64,000 nucleotides of DNA from Artemisia argyi (Eukaryota > Streptophyta > Magnoliopsida > Asterales > Asteraceae). The notes under the pieces were generated by a model, which saw nothing but the letters and a program-made list of their open reading frames with translations, was not told the DNA's origin and ran no database searches. The stretch spans positions 137,088,106 through 137,152,105 of the forward strand of contig CM060698.1 in assembly GCA_030686995.1 (NCBI GenBank), in the 5' to 3' direction. Below, piece after piece: positions 44,703-58,212 of this stretch. The position numbers were made by a program, and so were the translations under genes. How positions within the stretch are numbered: the stretch's first letter is position 1; every line of letters starts with the position of its first letter.

Positions 44703-47701
44703 TGTAACACCCCCAAAATTTGATACAGCGGAAGACTCAACAAGCTTTCGGGGTGCTACGGGGATTGGTATCCAACACAAGACAATATAGAACGAGATAA
44801 AGTATACATAATAAAAACGCAACCAAAACGGGGTTTTAAGGTTTACATTTATCCCAACATCATTCAGAGTCAGGCCCAAAATAAAATAACAGTAGGTCCA
44901 AATTTAGTTATCAGAGTTTAGAAAAATAGATCCATAAACCGTGAGCCTTGGCCGAGCCTTCCATTCCAAGCATGCATCTCATCACTTAATTACCTGAGAA
45001 AACGTGCTAAAAGTCAGCTTTCGCTGGTGAGATCATATGTTTAAATTCATTTAACAATATAGTGGACATATACGCAAAACACTTGCTAGCTAGACTAAGG
45101 ATTCGCTAAAAGCCTGCGGATACCCTCCGCTCCAACCTAACACACGGATATCCTCCGTTCTAACATAGATATTCGGATAACCCCCGCAATACCAATAAAT
45201 ACTCGGATAACCTCCGAAGTATCAATAACCTATAGGTGCACGTTATAGTATCTAATAAGCCAACCTTGAATAGTACACACAACATATATGTGACTAAAGC
45301 TGACAATCCACCAATAACCAAATAAGCCAACCTTGAATAGTACACACAAAATGTGTGACTAAAGCTGACAATATATCCTAGTCCATACGCATAGCAAGTT
45401 TTAGCAAGAATATAGAAGCGATAATAGTCCACATAAAATAATTTGCACGTTTCTCACCCCAAGTATTGAAAACATAGTTCAAGAGTAAAAAGTGGGGCTA
45501 TGACTCACCTCAAGTCCAGAAAATAGCAAGAAGAAGTCGGTAGAAATAAGATGTATAGTAACTCACGAAACAACAACTACTGACTCGGCACGACCTAACA
45601 ATATTAGCTCGTTCAGAAATCATTTCCTCAAACTTAAAATATTCCCAAACCCGGACGAGAATCCGTTTTATTTCCGAAAATCCATTTCGTATTAGTTTGG
45701 TGTGTTTGCGTTTGGTATCCATACGGGTGGTGGGTCGACTCAGAACAAACCAAAAAGATCACATAAAGAATAATAAGATAAACTATGGATCTAATATTAG
45801 CCCAATATATCATTTAAATAAATCGCCGAAGTTTATCAAATCCGTCGATTTGATAATCCTCATATTTATTTACGTAACATACCGTTCCAAGATTACACCC
45901 AACCTAAAGCACATAGCACATAAATACTATATGGTAGATATCATAGTTTAATAAATTCCTCATATATATCGTCAAATTGGCCAGATTTCCCGATATATAC
46001 ACTCGCAATTTATCACACTTTACATATACCACAACCTATGGGCGTCGTAGGATACGATGCCCATTAATATATTCATTTCATATAGCCAAATAACCCGGTT
46101 CAACCCTACGGTTAAGTGGTTATTTAGTTATAGAAAACGTTTATATTAATCGTCATATATCCATGACAACACGAAAGTCACAAATAATAACTTACCTGGA
46201 CTCGAGTGACAACGACTCCGCATAACTCGATAAGTTTACCCGTTATATATACAAAATGACATTTTTATTAAACGTTTAATAATTGTCGAGAGTTTCTCGT
46301 TTTATAACACATTTTTATAATAATAATACGTTCAATAATATTACGCCACTTTCGTAGCCTAATACATATCTAATTGTATTATTTATATTACGACTCGTGA
46401 TTATTATTATTATTAATATACGCGCCTATATAATTATATATACGTTATTCACGTCTATATATTCATATAAACGTTTATATTATCAATAATTGTTATTACG
46501 AGTTTTATTATTTACATTTTAATTGTAATAGTTATCGAGTCATACGAAATGGTCACATGTCCGAGTCATGACTCTCGGCTCATTGTCCAAGTCCAATGTA
46601 ATATAAAAGTCATAACAATCAATAATATCTCCGTCCAACACAATCTCAATCCACGTGCTCCAACATTAGGGTCCGACTACGGCACCCGACTAACCTATCT
46701 CCGTCAATCTAAGTGACCGTCTCACAATCGGTCCCCAATCACACTTTTTCGTCAACAACTTCATAATACCAATATCCATTGTCGAGACCAAACGTGGCCT
46801 CGACTCACAAGTATTCGGCCGAAATATTCAACCAAAGCCAAATCCCAAACTAAGTTATCAATACAAGTCATAAGTAAATAAATATAACCAAAGTTCACAT
46901 TCGGGATGGTTTACTAAGCCAAACCCGAGTCACTCGACTCACTTGAGTCTCGACACACAACACGAGTCACAAGGACTCGAACCAAGACCAAGAGATCACC
47001 AAAAATAAGCTCCAATGAGCCACACAAAACTGCCCAAATCGACCCACTTGGGTCGCGGCATCAACAACAACAATTGACCAAAAATCAAGACTCAATCGAG
47101 TCTAGTCAAACTCCCAAGCAAACAATCATGAAAACCAAGATTCCAAGGTCACAACAAGAACAATAACGAGCCATATGGCTCGAACCCACATCAAGCCGTG
47201 AGTCCAAGACTCACGGTTCGCTCGACCCCATGAGATATCACCAAGACCCGGATACCAAACCCATTTTTATTAACAAAATCATTATTTCTCAACATAATAT
47301 TTCGATTCCCATCAAAACCCTCCATGTTCCCACGGAGTTATCACCATGTCGAGGCACACAAGTGCCAAAAACGAGCTTACTCACCTTCTTGAACCTCCAA
47401 TCTTATGGATCTAGTGAAAACAATAAAAACTCGACCGGATCTTTAAAGATTTCGTGATGTTAATGGATGTTTTAGGGCGCGTATGATATGTCAAAAGAAA
47501 GAGGATGAAATAAGGAACAAGATGGTGGTGTTTGTTTGGTGGTGTGGTCGGCGTAGTGGTGGTGGTGGCCGGAATAGTGTCCGGTGGCGGCTAGGGTTAG
47601 GTGGTGAGGGAGAAAAGAGAGAGAGATGAGAGTGAGAGAGATGAGTGTGTGAGGTGTTGGTGTTGTTGTGTGAACCGAACCACAAAGGACCAAGTTTTGT
47701 A

Positions 47702-47776
<75 letters not shown>

Positions 47777-48229
47777 ATAAAAGTGTTAATAATAATAATA
47801 ATAATAATAATGATAATAATAGTAATAATAATATTACTAACGGTGTGGAGCGGGTAACGTGGGTAAATGTAAAAACATGTGGCCCGAACCCGAACTCATT
47901 TCAAACGTTTAATATCTCATGAAATATCTCGTAAATAAATAAAATATAGTCGGACTCGTAAGACGAATCATAAAATCTTTCGTTAGGTAAACCTAGTGCC
48001 AGAGTCAACGTAGTACCAAGTGAGAATTTAAGAATACATCACCGAGCATAAAATCAAGAATGAATTATGAAAATAATTCACGAATTCCATAACATCAATA
48101 AACACATAATTATTCATAACATAGGTCTTACAAGTTCGTTGTGAAATAAAATATCAAATAAGAATTATAAACGAACTTTAATCGTAATGCGGGTTTTCAA
48201 AATAACTCCCTAAATTGCCGGTTGTCACA
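44703..48229 (-). repeat. 3' LTR of gypsy copy 3 (left)
   Basis: 3527 bp, minus-strand ends TGTGACAACCGG and GGGGGTGTTACA. Contains the four-hairpin array (about 45115-45207) and a long (TA)n plus (AAT)n tract. Confidence 0.93.
47703..47833. repeat. (TA)n and (AAT)n microsatellites, left LTR of copy 3
   Basis: About 35 TA units (47703-47773) followed by about 15 AAT units. The partner LTR has about 9 TA and more than 30 AAT units at the same place (57687-57828), so both tracts changed after insertion. Confidence 0.95.
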
Positions 48230-48240
48230 TCCTCCCAGTC
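48230..48240 (-). promoter_or_regulatory. Polypurine tract, copy 3
   Basis: GACTGGGAGGA on the minus strand beside the 3' LTR, identical to copy 1. Confidence 0.88.
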
Positions 48241-48281
48241 TCAGAAGAAACCCGTCCCGGGTTTCACTCGGAAAAATTCAT

Positions 48282-51200
48282 CTACGAAGTGAAAAGCTTC
48301 GGATATCTCTTCCGGAACTCGTCCTCACGTTCCCACGTAAATTCTGGTCCATGTCGGGAATTCCAACGAACCTTGACGAGCGGAATGCGACTTCGCTTGA
48401 GTCGTTTAACTTCACGATCTAAAATCTCAATTGGCTCTTCCACGAAATTCAGTTTCTCATCAACACGAATATCCCTCATTGGAATGACGGGCATTTCATC
48501 GGAAAGACATTTCTTCAAATTACTAACGTGAAACACGTCGTGAACTTTACTCAGTTCACGTGGTAATTCCAACCTATAAGCCACGGGCCCAATTCTTTCT
48601 AAGATCAGAAATGGTCCAATGTAGCGTGGGTTGAGTTTACCACGTTTCCCGAAACGTATTACACCCTTCCAAGGCGAGACTTTCAGCATTACTTTGTCTC
48701 CAACCTGGAACTCTAATGGTTTACGTCTCTGATCGGCGTAGCTCTTCTGCCTATCTCTGGCTGCTTGCAATCGATCACGAATCTGAGCTACTTTCTCTAT
48801 AGTTTCTAAAATAAGCTCAGGGCCTGTGAGTTGGCTATCTCCAACTTCTGCCCAACCAATAGGCGAACGACACTTCCTGCCATACAAAGCTTCGAATGGT
48901 GCAGCCTTAAGACTTGTGTGGTAACTATTATTATAGGAAAATTCCGCGAGAGGTAAGTACTTCTCCCAGCCTTTACCAAAGTCTATGATGCATGCACGAA
49001 GCATATCCTCTAACGTCTGAATGGTCCTCTCACTTTGACCATCGGTTTGGGGATGATATGCAGTACTCATATCAAGCCTCGTCCCCATAGCCGTTTGAAG
49101 TGATCGCCACAAAGCTGACGTAAAACGACTATCGCGATCCGAAATAATAGATATCGGGACTCCATGACGCGCAATAATTTCCTTCACATATAACCTCGCA
49201 AGTTTGTCCACACTATCATCTTCACTAATTGCTAGAAAATGAGCAGACTTTGTTAGACGATCCACAATTACCCAGATAGCGTCACAACCGCTAGCTGTCC
49301 TCGGTAATTTGGTAATGAAGTCCATAGTAATCCGCTCCCATTTCCAGACTGGAAGTTCTGGTTGCGTTAGTAGTCCTGACGGTCTCTGGTGTTCAGCTTT
49401 AACCTTAGCACATGTTAAGCACTTACTAACGTACGATGCTATATCTGCCTTCATATTTGGCCACCAATAGAACTTCTTAAGATCCTGGTACATCTTTTCG
49501 GATCCAGGATGAATAGAGTACCTTGACTTATGCGACTCATGCATAATCAACTCCCGAATTCCTCCATACAAAGGTACCCAAATCCGATCTCCAAAACATA
49601 ACAATCTATCAGAACGCTTAACAAATCCTTTCTCATTATCAGCCATCCCAAATATATTCTCGGCAGATCTGTTTTCTGCTTTCAACGCTTCCGTTTGAAC
49701 TTCAAATATTTGAGACGGTAATGGCGATACGATAGTCATTCCGAATGACCTAACTCGTAACGGTGGTATTCTTTCCTTTCGACTAAGAGCATCAGCAACA
49801 ACGTTTGCTTTACCAGGATGGTAGCGAATTTCGCAATCATAATCGCTTAGCAACTCAATCCAACGTCGCTGTCTCATGTTGAGCTCTTTTTGATTCAAGA
49901 TGTGTTGTAGACTTTTATGGTCAGTAAATACAACACACTTGGTTCGGTACAAGTAATGTCTCCATATTCTTAAGGCGAAAACCACAGCACCTAGTTCCAA
50001 ATCATGGGTAGTGTAGTTTTTCTCATGCTTTTTGAGCTGTCGGGAAGCATAAGCTATCACCTTCTCTCGTTGCATTAATACGGCTCCCAATCCTTTATGT
50101 GAGGCGTCACAATAGACGACGAAATCCTCGTTACCTTCCGGTAACGCTAAGATAGGAGCACTACACAACATCTTCTTAAGCAATTGAAACGCTTCCTCTT
50201 CTTTATCTCCCCATTCATACGTAACACTCTTTTGAGTCAATTTGGTCAATGGTTTAGCTATCTTCAAAAATCCCTCTATGAACCTTCGGTAATAACCAGC
50301 TAAACCCAAAAATTGACGAACTTCGGTTGGGGTTGTAGGTGTAGCCCAATCTTTTATCGCCTCAATCTTAGCAGGATCCACATGGACTCCTTGTCTATCA
50401 ATCACATGACCCAAAAATTGTACCGTCGGAATCCAGAATTCGCATTTCGAAAACTTGGCATAGAGTTTCTCCTTCCTGAGCAATTCTAAAATGAGTCTTA
50501 GATGCTCCTCATGCTCCTTCTCACTCTTTGAATAAATCAGAATGTCATCGATGAATACAATCACGAACTTGTCTAAGTAAGGCTTACACCCACGATTCAT
50601 GAGATCCATGAATATTGCCGGTGCGTTAGTCAACCCAAACGGCATCACCTGAAACTCGTAATGCCCGTAACTGGTTCTGAAAGCCGTTTTCGGAATATCT
50701 TCCTCGCGAACTCGAAGTTGATGATATCCCGATCTCAAATCGATCTTCGAATACACACTCGATCCTTGAAGTTGATCGAACAAGTCGTCGATCCTAGGTA
50801 ACGGGTATCTATTCTTCACCGTTAGCTTATTCAACTCTCGGTAATCAATGCACATACGGAACGATCCATCCTTCTTCTTCACAAATAAGACTGGGGCTCC
50901 CCAAGGTGAAGAACTTGGTCTTATGAATCCTTTTTCGGCTAACTCCGCCAATTGTTTTGACAACTCTTCTAGCTCGGTAGGTGCAAGACGATAAGGCGCT
51001 CGTGCTACAGGTGCAGCACCAGGTATCAACTCAATCTGGAACTCCACTTGTCTAGTCGGCGGGATTCCCGGCAAATCATCGGGAAACACATCAGAAAAAT
51101 CACGGACTATAGGCACATCTCCAATGCACCTTACCTTTTTCTTCGTCTCTCCCTTCTCAGAAATTTGAGCTAAGAAAAGGTAACATCCCTTCTCCATTAG

Positions 51201-52970
51201 CTTTGGCAACTTAGTGCATGAAATCACTGCTAATCGGGATGGGCTCCTAGAATCCTTTCGGTCTCCTAATATATTTAGGACTTCCTTTCCGTATGGTACA
51301 CGCACGATCTTCTCGTCGCAAAGTATGTGAGCACGATACTTCGACAACCAATCCGTACCAATGATGACATCAAAACTTCCTAACGTGACGGGTAGAAGAT
51401 CTATGTTGAAAGGGTGGTTCAAGAAATTTAACGTATAACCGCGAATGATGGTATTAATCCTTTCTATATTTCCATTTGCTAACTCAATATCATATCCAAT
51501 TCCTAAGGCCATCGGGGGTTTCTCTAGTAAGGGTGCAAACGTAGTGGACACAAAAATCCTATCGGCACCAGTATCAAATAGTATGGAAGCATAACGATTA
51601 TTGAGAAGGAACGTACCAGTAACGACGTTCGGATCTTCTCCTCTCTCGTTCCCGAGTGCATACACTCTTCCCTGAGCAGCTCCAGCTTCCACACGTTGGT
51701 CCCCAGTATCTTGTCGTCCACGGTTTCCTCCAGCTCCACGGTTTCCATAATTGTACCCATTACCACCCGAGCCTTGATTTCCACGGTTCCGCGATTCTCT
51801 ACACTAATTCCTATAGTGTCCCTTCTTTCCACACCCATAACAAGTAACATCTGCCTTGTTTCTCATCTCAGGAGCAGCTTGAACCATAGCAAGAGGTCGA
51901 GCTCTACAGTCCCTAGCTGTGTGTCCTTTCTTTGAGCAATTCTGGCATTTCACACTACACCATCCAGTATGATGCTGGTGGCAACGATCACACTTGGGTG
52001 CATCACCATTCTGATTCTTCTTATCTCCATTCCCAATAGCATAAACCTTAGCTTGTCTCTTGCTTCGGTGATCATTACCCTTAGAGTGACGGTCTCTCTT
52101 TCTCTTTCCATTCTTCTCCTTATCAGCTTCTTCTAATTCCAACGAATCCATAAGTTGTTGAGCAATTGTGATTGCCTCATGGATGTTTGCAGGCCTAGCA
52201 GAAATCACATCATTTCTCGTAGCTACAGGCAACCCATCAGTATACCTCTCGATCTTTTGAGTCTCGGTTTTCACCATATCTGGGCACAACAAGGCTAATT
52301 CCTGGTAACGACGATTGTAGGTTGTCATATCATTACCTTTCACCTTGTGGTTCCAAAACTCAATCTCTAGCTTCTTGACCTCATTCCTTGGGCAATAAGT
52401 CTGAGTCAGCAAAGACTTAAATTGCTCCCAAGTCATGGCATAAGCTACATCACTCCCAACTGCATTTCGGTAGTTGTTCCACCAAGTCAAAGCTTCATCC
52501 TTGAAGGTAAAAGAAGCAAACTTTACCTTCGCATTTTCCGCACAACCACTGACATTAAACACTGACTCAGTCTTCTCAATCCATCTGACTAAGTAAACCA
52601 CTCCTTCAGTTCCACCAAACTCAATGGGTCCACAAATCTTGAACTCCTTGTATTGACATCCATTAGCACGAACAGGTGGAAAAGTTCCAGCAGAATTGTT
52701 GGAATGATTTGACTCAGCTAGTAGTTTAGCAACTCTTTGCTCCACAAGTTGATTGATCATTGCTTGATCCACAGTAGGTGCATTAAGTGGAACATGATCA
52801 TTGTCTCCCTGAACATCAACATTTTGATTCCTGTTGTTGCGGTTAGTGGTGTCCAGGTTGTCAGGAGTAGGGGTTTCAACATTTCGAGTAGGTCAGCGTC
52901 CTCGGCGACCAGGAGTAGTCACAGCAGGACCAGTTCTGGTAGCTCTAACAGGGTTTCGTCATGGTGCCAT
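48282..52970 (-). pseudogene. Gag-Pol polyprotein of chromovirus copy 3, three in-frame stops
   Basis: The frame from the ATG at 52968-52970 to the stop at 48282 has the same length as copy 1 (4689 nt), with no indel. Stops: TGA at 52959-52961 (codon 4), TGA at 52893-52895 and TAG at 51804-51806, the last inside the second zinc knuckle (after GHYRN). The downstream 1136-codon stretch (48282-51692) keeps protease (DTGAD), reverse transcriptase (FIDDIL), RNase H, integrase HHCC and DDE, and the chromodomain tail ([10 protein letters not shown]). One RT-region residue differs from copy 1 at a usually conserved site (MNRGCKP for MNRVCKP). Full-length product is not expected; mobilisation in trans remains possible. 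Confidence 0.95.
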
Positions 52971-53181
52971 TGATCTGTAACATCATACAAGTTCATGAGT
53001 CTCCAATAGAACTTATCGATATGCTCAACAAAACATTTCAACGAAGCCAAGTCATGGAAAGAAAAGCAACAATACACCACGTAACATCAATAAAGCGAAT
53101 AAGGACTCAATTTCCATAATACCCAAAATCACATAATACCATATACTAATAACCATCAACCATACAACATAACCCAAGCAA
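52971..53181 (-). other. Spacer between ORF1 and gag-pol, copy 3
   Basis: Only about 210 bp, against 356 bp in copy 1. It ends at the same acceptor-like GATGTTACAG before gag. The region after the ORF1 stop is shortened in this copy. Confidence 0.6.
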
Positions 53182-54285
53182 CTAGCCACGCTGCTGGCGG
53201 AGGCTCCTCAACTCCTGCCTCAAGCCATCAAGATCCCTCCATAACGATCCTAGCTCCACGTTATGGGTGTCTCGGTCTCTCTTGAGGTCAGCCACCTCCT
53301 TCTCTAGCTCGGCATTCCTTTGCCATAGCTTGCGGTCAGCCTCACGAGCAGTAACAAATCCCCGCTGAATACTATCGATATGCTCATGAACCTCCATCAA
53401 AACTCTCCTCATCTCGGTAACTCTTCTCTCAGCCATAACCATATCAACCCTCAACTGCCCAATAAACTCAACAGTCACTCTATCAATCCGCTCAGACATA
53501 TGAGTAACTCTCTCACCAAGAGCCGTAATCTGAGCCCACAACCTGCCAATCTCACCTAACTCTGCATGCTCAGCAGAGACCTCGGAAGATGCATCCGACC
53601 CAACGGGACTACCAGGTGGCAACTCAAACAAGAACGGATGATCAGGTGAATCAGGCTCAATCGGGTGTACAGGTGAATCAGGCTCCTCAGCCTGAGCTGG
53701 TGGTACTAACTCATCATCATCATCATCAGGCATCTCATCCTCCTGAGGGTCATCCTCCTCCTCAGGATCATCATCATCACCCTGCTCAGCCTCCTGAGGG
53801 TCATCCTCCTGCTCAGGGTCATCAGCCTCATCCTCACCCTCGTACTCCTCCTCCTCCTCATCGGAAGAGTACCTCATCAATCGTCGTCTCCTACTAGGTG
53901 AACCATGTGGAGATGTAGTAGGTGATCTAGGACGACGACGCAATGATGTGGGTGGCGCCTCAGACAGAAGAGAGTGAGCATCAATCTGTAAAGGTGATGG
54001 AGTAGGGCGTACCGACATGCGTGCCGTAGCTCGGTGGGCAAAACGTGGGGCCACACGAGCCAAAGCCTGATGAAGAGTAAGCTGCCTCGATGTACCAGGG
54101 AGCCCTAGAGAAGATGAGGGTCCCTGCGTAGATGCAGCAGATAGAGCTGAAGTAGAAGCTGCCTGCGATACAGTAGCTGAAGACATGGCCATTTGGTAAG
54201 GATCATCAGATGCCATAGTGAACTGTGCAGGTAAAACCGGTGCAGTAAGAATATCCTCGACAACATCGGGCAAATGGGAGGCCAT
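53182..54285 (-). CDS. Extra ORF1, copy 3
   Basis: A 367-residue open frame from ATG 54285 (MASHLPDVVEDIL). The head, basic patch and acidic repeats match copies 1 and 2. The coiled-coil between about residues 235 and 300 is clearly diverged (RITELSERVARVSDRLERV there, QITALGERVTHMSERIDRV here), yet Leu/Val/Met heptad positions are conserved. The frame is intact although gag-pol of the same element has three stops. That contrast suggests either chance or selection on ORF1. Function unknown. Confidence 0.8.
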   Translation of the reverse strand: MASHLPDVVEDILTAPVLPAQFTMASDDPYQMAMSSATVSQAASTSALSAASTQGPSSSLGLPGTSRQLTLHQALARVAPRFAHRATARMSVRPTPSPLQIDAHSLLSEAPPTSLRRRPRSPTTSPHGSPSRRRRLMRYSSDEEEEEYEGEDEADDPEQEDDPQEAEQGDDDDPEEEDDPQEDEMPDDDDDELVPPAQAEEPDSPVHPIEPDSPDHPFLFELPPGSPVGSDASSEVSAEHAELGEIGRLWAQITALGERVTHMSERIDRVTVEFIGQLRVDMVMAERRVTEMRRVLMEVHEHIDSIQRGFVTAREADRKLWQRNAELEKEVADLKRDRDTHNVELGSLWRDLDGLRQELRSLRQQRG

Positions 54286-54666
54286 GGTCTGTGACAACGG
54301 CGTAGGGTAGGTGTAAGTGTTTCAAAACAACTAACTCACAACTCAAAATACCATACCAAAAATACTCATCAAATAGTTCAATCATATAATCTCAATAAAA
54401 AGAATTTCAAACACCGCATTACTAAAATGTTTATAAAACATATAGACCATATAATTCCTCGAAAATGCCATCTTATTACTAAAATCCATAAACCTCAAAT
54501 CATCTCAATAAATCCCAAATCTAACAATCATCTCAAATATCTCATAATCCCTCAAATAATAGAAGATGATTCGGCTTGGCGGGCTGGCGGGCGGTGGTCA
54601 AGGATCATTTTCTATAAAAATACGGTTATAGTTTAGGCGTTTATTTACCTAGTTCTCTATAACCTT
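54286..54666 (-). other. Leader between PBS and ORF1, copy 3
   Basis: Non-coding leader matching 7375-7753. Confidence 0.6.
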
Positions 54667-54679
54667 GGCTCTGATACCA
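54667..54679 (-). promoter_or_regulatory. Primer binding site, copy 3
   Basis: TGGTATCAGAGCC on the minus strand, three bases from the LTR. Confidence 0.93.
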
Positions 54680-54682
54680 ATC

Positions 54683-57600
54683 TGTAACACCCCCAAAATT
54701 TGATACAGCGGAAGACTCAACAAGCTTTCGGGGTGCTACGGGGATTGGTATCCAACACAAGACAATATAGAACGAGATAAAGTATACATAATAAAAACGC
54801 AACCAAAACGGGGTTTTAAGGTTTACATTTATCCCAACATCATTCAGAGTCAGGCCCAAAATAAAATAACAGTAGGTCCAAATTTAGTTATCAGAGTTTA
54901 GAAAAATAGATCCATAAACCGTGAGCCTTGGCCGAGCCTTCCATTCCAAGCATGCATCTCATCACTTAATTACCTGAGAAAACGTGCTAAAAGTCAGCTT
55001 TCGCTGGTGAGATCATATGTTTAAATTCATCTAACAATATAGTGGACATATACGCAAAACACTTGCTAGCTAGACTAAGGATTCGCTAAAAGCCTGCGGA
55101 TACCCTCCGCTCCAACCTAACACACGGATATCCTCCGTTCTAACATAGATATTCGGATAACCCCCGCAATACCAATAAATACTCGGATAACCTCCGAAGT
55201 ATCAATAACCTATAGGTGCACGTTATAGTATCTAATAAGCCAACCTTGAATAGTACACACAACATATATGTGACTAAAGCTGACAATCCACCAATAACCA
55301 AATAAGCCAACCTTGAATAGTACACACAAAATGTGTGACTAAAGCTGACAATATATCCTAGTCCATACGCATAGCAAGTTTTAGCAAGAATATAGAAGCG
55401 ATAATAGTCCACATAAAATAATTTGCACGTTTCTCACCCCAAGTATTGAAAACATAGTTCAAGAGTAAAAAGTGGGGCTATGACTCACCTCAAGTCCAGA
55501 AAATAGCAAGAAGAAGTCGGTAGAAATAAGATGTATAGTAACTCACGAAACAACAACTACTGACTCGGCACGACCTAACAATATTAGCTTGTTCAGAAAT
55601 CATTTCCTCAAACTTAAAATATTCCCAAACCCGGACGAGAATCCGTTTTATTTCCGAAAATCCATTTCGTATTAGTTTGGTGTGTTTGCGTTTGGTATCC
55701 ATACGGGTGGTGGGTTGACTCAGAACAAACCAAAAAGATCACATAAAGAATAATAAGATAAACTATGGATCTAATATTAGCCCAATATATCATTTAAATA
55801 AATCGCCGAAGTTTATCAAATCCGTCGATTTGATAATCCTCATATTTATTTACGTAACATACCGTTCCAAGATTACACCCAACCTAAAGCACATAGCACA
55901 TAAATACTATATGGTAGATATCATAGTTTAATAAATTCCTCATATATATCGTCAAATTGGCCAGATTTCCTGATATATACACTCGCAATTTATCACACTT
56001 TACATATACCACAACCTATGGGCGTCGTAGGATACGATGCCCATTAATATATTCATTTCATATAGACAAATAACCCGGTTCAACCCTACAGTTAAGTGGT
56101 TATTTAGTTATAGAAAACGTTTATATTAATCGTCATATATCCGTGACAACACGAAAGTCACAAATAATAACTTACCTGGACTCGAGTGACAACGACTCCG
56201 CATAACTCGATAAGTTTACCCGTTATATATACAAAATGACATTTTTATTAAACGTTTAATAATTGTCGAGAGTTTCTCGTTTTATAACACATTTTTATAA
56301 TAATAATAATACGTTCAATAATATTACGCCACTTTCGTAGCCTAATACATATCTAATTGTATTATTTATAATACGACTCGTGATTATTATTATTATTAAT
56401 ATACGCGCCTATATAATTATATATACGTTATTCACGTCTATATATTCATATAAACGTTTATATTATCAATAATTGTTATTACGAGTTTTATTATTTACAT
56501 TTTAATTGTAATAGTTATCGAGTCATACGAAATGGTCACATGTCCGAGTCATGACTCTCGGCTCATTGTCCAAGTCCAATGTAATATAAAAGTCATAACA
56601 ATCAATAATATCTCCGTCCAACACAATCTCAATCCACGTGCTACAACATTAGGGTCCGACTACGGCACCCGACTAACCTATCTCCGTCAATCTAAGTGAC
56701 TGTCTCACAATCGGTCCCCAATCACACTTTTTCGTCAACAACTTCACAATACCAATATCCATTGTCGAGACCAAACGTGGCCTCGACTCACAAGTATTCG
56801 GCCGAAATATTCAACCAAAGCCAAATCCAAAACTAAGTTATCAATACAAGTCATAAGTAAATAAATATAACCAAAGTTCACATTCGGGATGGTTTACCAA
56901 GCCAAACCCGAGTCACTCGACTCACTTGAGTCTCGGCACACAACACGAGTCACAAGGACTCGAACCAAGACCAAGAGATCACCAAAAATAAGCTCCAATG
57001 AGCCACACAAAACTGCCCAAATCGACCCACTTGGGTCGCGGCATCAACAACAACAATTGACCAAAAATCAAGACTCAATCGAGTCTAGTCAAACTCCCAA
57101 GCAAACAATCATGAAAACCAAGATTCCAAGGTCACAACAAGAACAATAACGAGCCATATGGCTCGAACCCACATCAAGCCGTGAGTCCAAGACTCACGGT
57201 TCGCTCGACCCCATGAGATATCACCAAGACCCGGATACCAAACCCATTTTTATTAACAAAATCATTATTTCTCAACATAATATTTCAATTCCCATCAAAA
57301 CCCTCCATGTTCCCACGGAGTTATCACCATGTCGAGGCACACAAGTGCCAAAAACGAGCTTACTCACCTTCTTGAACCTCCAATCTTATGGATCTAGTGA
57401 AAACAATAAAAACTCGACCGGATCTTTAAAGATTTCGTGATGTTAATGGATGTTTTAGTGCGCGTATGATATGTCAAAAGAAAGAGGATGAAATAAGGAA
57501 CAAGATGGTGGTGTTTGTTTGGTGGTGTGGTCGGCGTAGTGGTGGTGGTGGCCGGAATAGTGTCCGGTGGCGGCTAGGGTTAGGTGGTGAGGGAGAAAAG

Positions 57601-57730
57601 AGAGAGAGATGAGAGTGAGAGAGATGAGTGTGTGAGGTGTTGGTGTTGTTGTGTGAACCGAACCACAAAGGACCAAGTTTTGTAGTTTATATATATATAT
57701 ATATTTTTTATAAAAGTGTTAATAATAATA

Positions 57731-57797
<67 letters not shown>

Positions 57798-58212
57798 TAA
57801 TAATAGTAATAATAATATTACTAACGGTGTGGAGCAGGTAACGTGGGTAAATGTAAAAACATGTGGCCCGAACCCGAACTCTTTCAAACGTTTAATATCT
57901 CACGAAATATCTCGTAAATAAATAAAATATAGTCGGACTCGTAAGACGAATCATAAAATCTTTCGTTAGGTAAACCTAGTGCCAGAGTCAACATAGTACC
58001 AAGTGAGAATTTAAGAATACATCACCGAGCATAAAATCAAGAATGAATTATGAAAATAATTCACGAATTCCATAACATCAATAAACACATAATTATTCAT
58101 AACATAGGTCTTACAAGTTCGTTGTGAATTAAAATTTCAAATAAGAATTATAAACGAACTTTAATCGTAATGCGGGTTTTTAAAATAACTCCCTAAATTG
58201 CCGGTTGTCACA
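54683..58212 (-). repeat. 5' LTR of gypsy copy 3 (right)
   Basis: 3530 bp, nearly identical to 44703-48229. Holds the hairpin array at about 55095-55187. Confidence 0.93.
57687..57828. repeat. (TA)n and (AAT)n microsatellites, right LTR of copy 3
   Basis: A short TA run, then more than 30 AAT units with a few AGT/GAT interruptions. Confidence 0.95.

Larger units (their letters stand above)
44703..58212 (-). mobile_element. Ty3/gypsy chromovirus, copy 3, nested in the LARD, TSD CTAGC
   Basis: A 13,510-bp full-length element on the minus strand: 5' LTR 54683-58212, primer site, ORF1, gag-pol with stops, polypurine tract, 3' LTR 44703-48229. TSD CTAGC at 44698-44702 and 58213-58217. Same family as copies 1 and 2, but the ORF1 coiled-coil and parts of the LTR have diverged, so it belongs to another sublineage. 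Its two LTRs are nearly identical outside the microsatellites, so it is also young and younger than the LARD. Confidence 0.96.
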
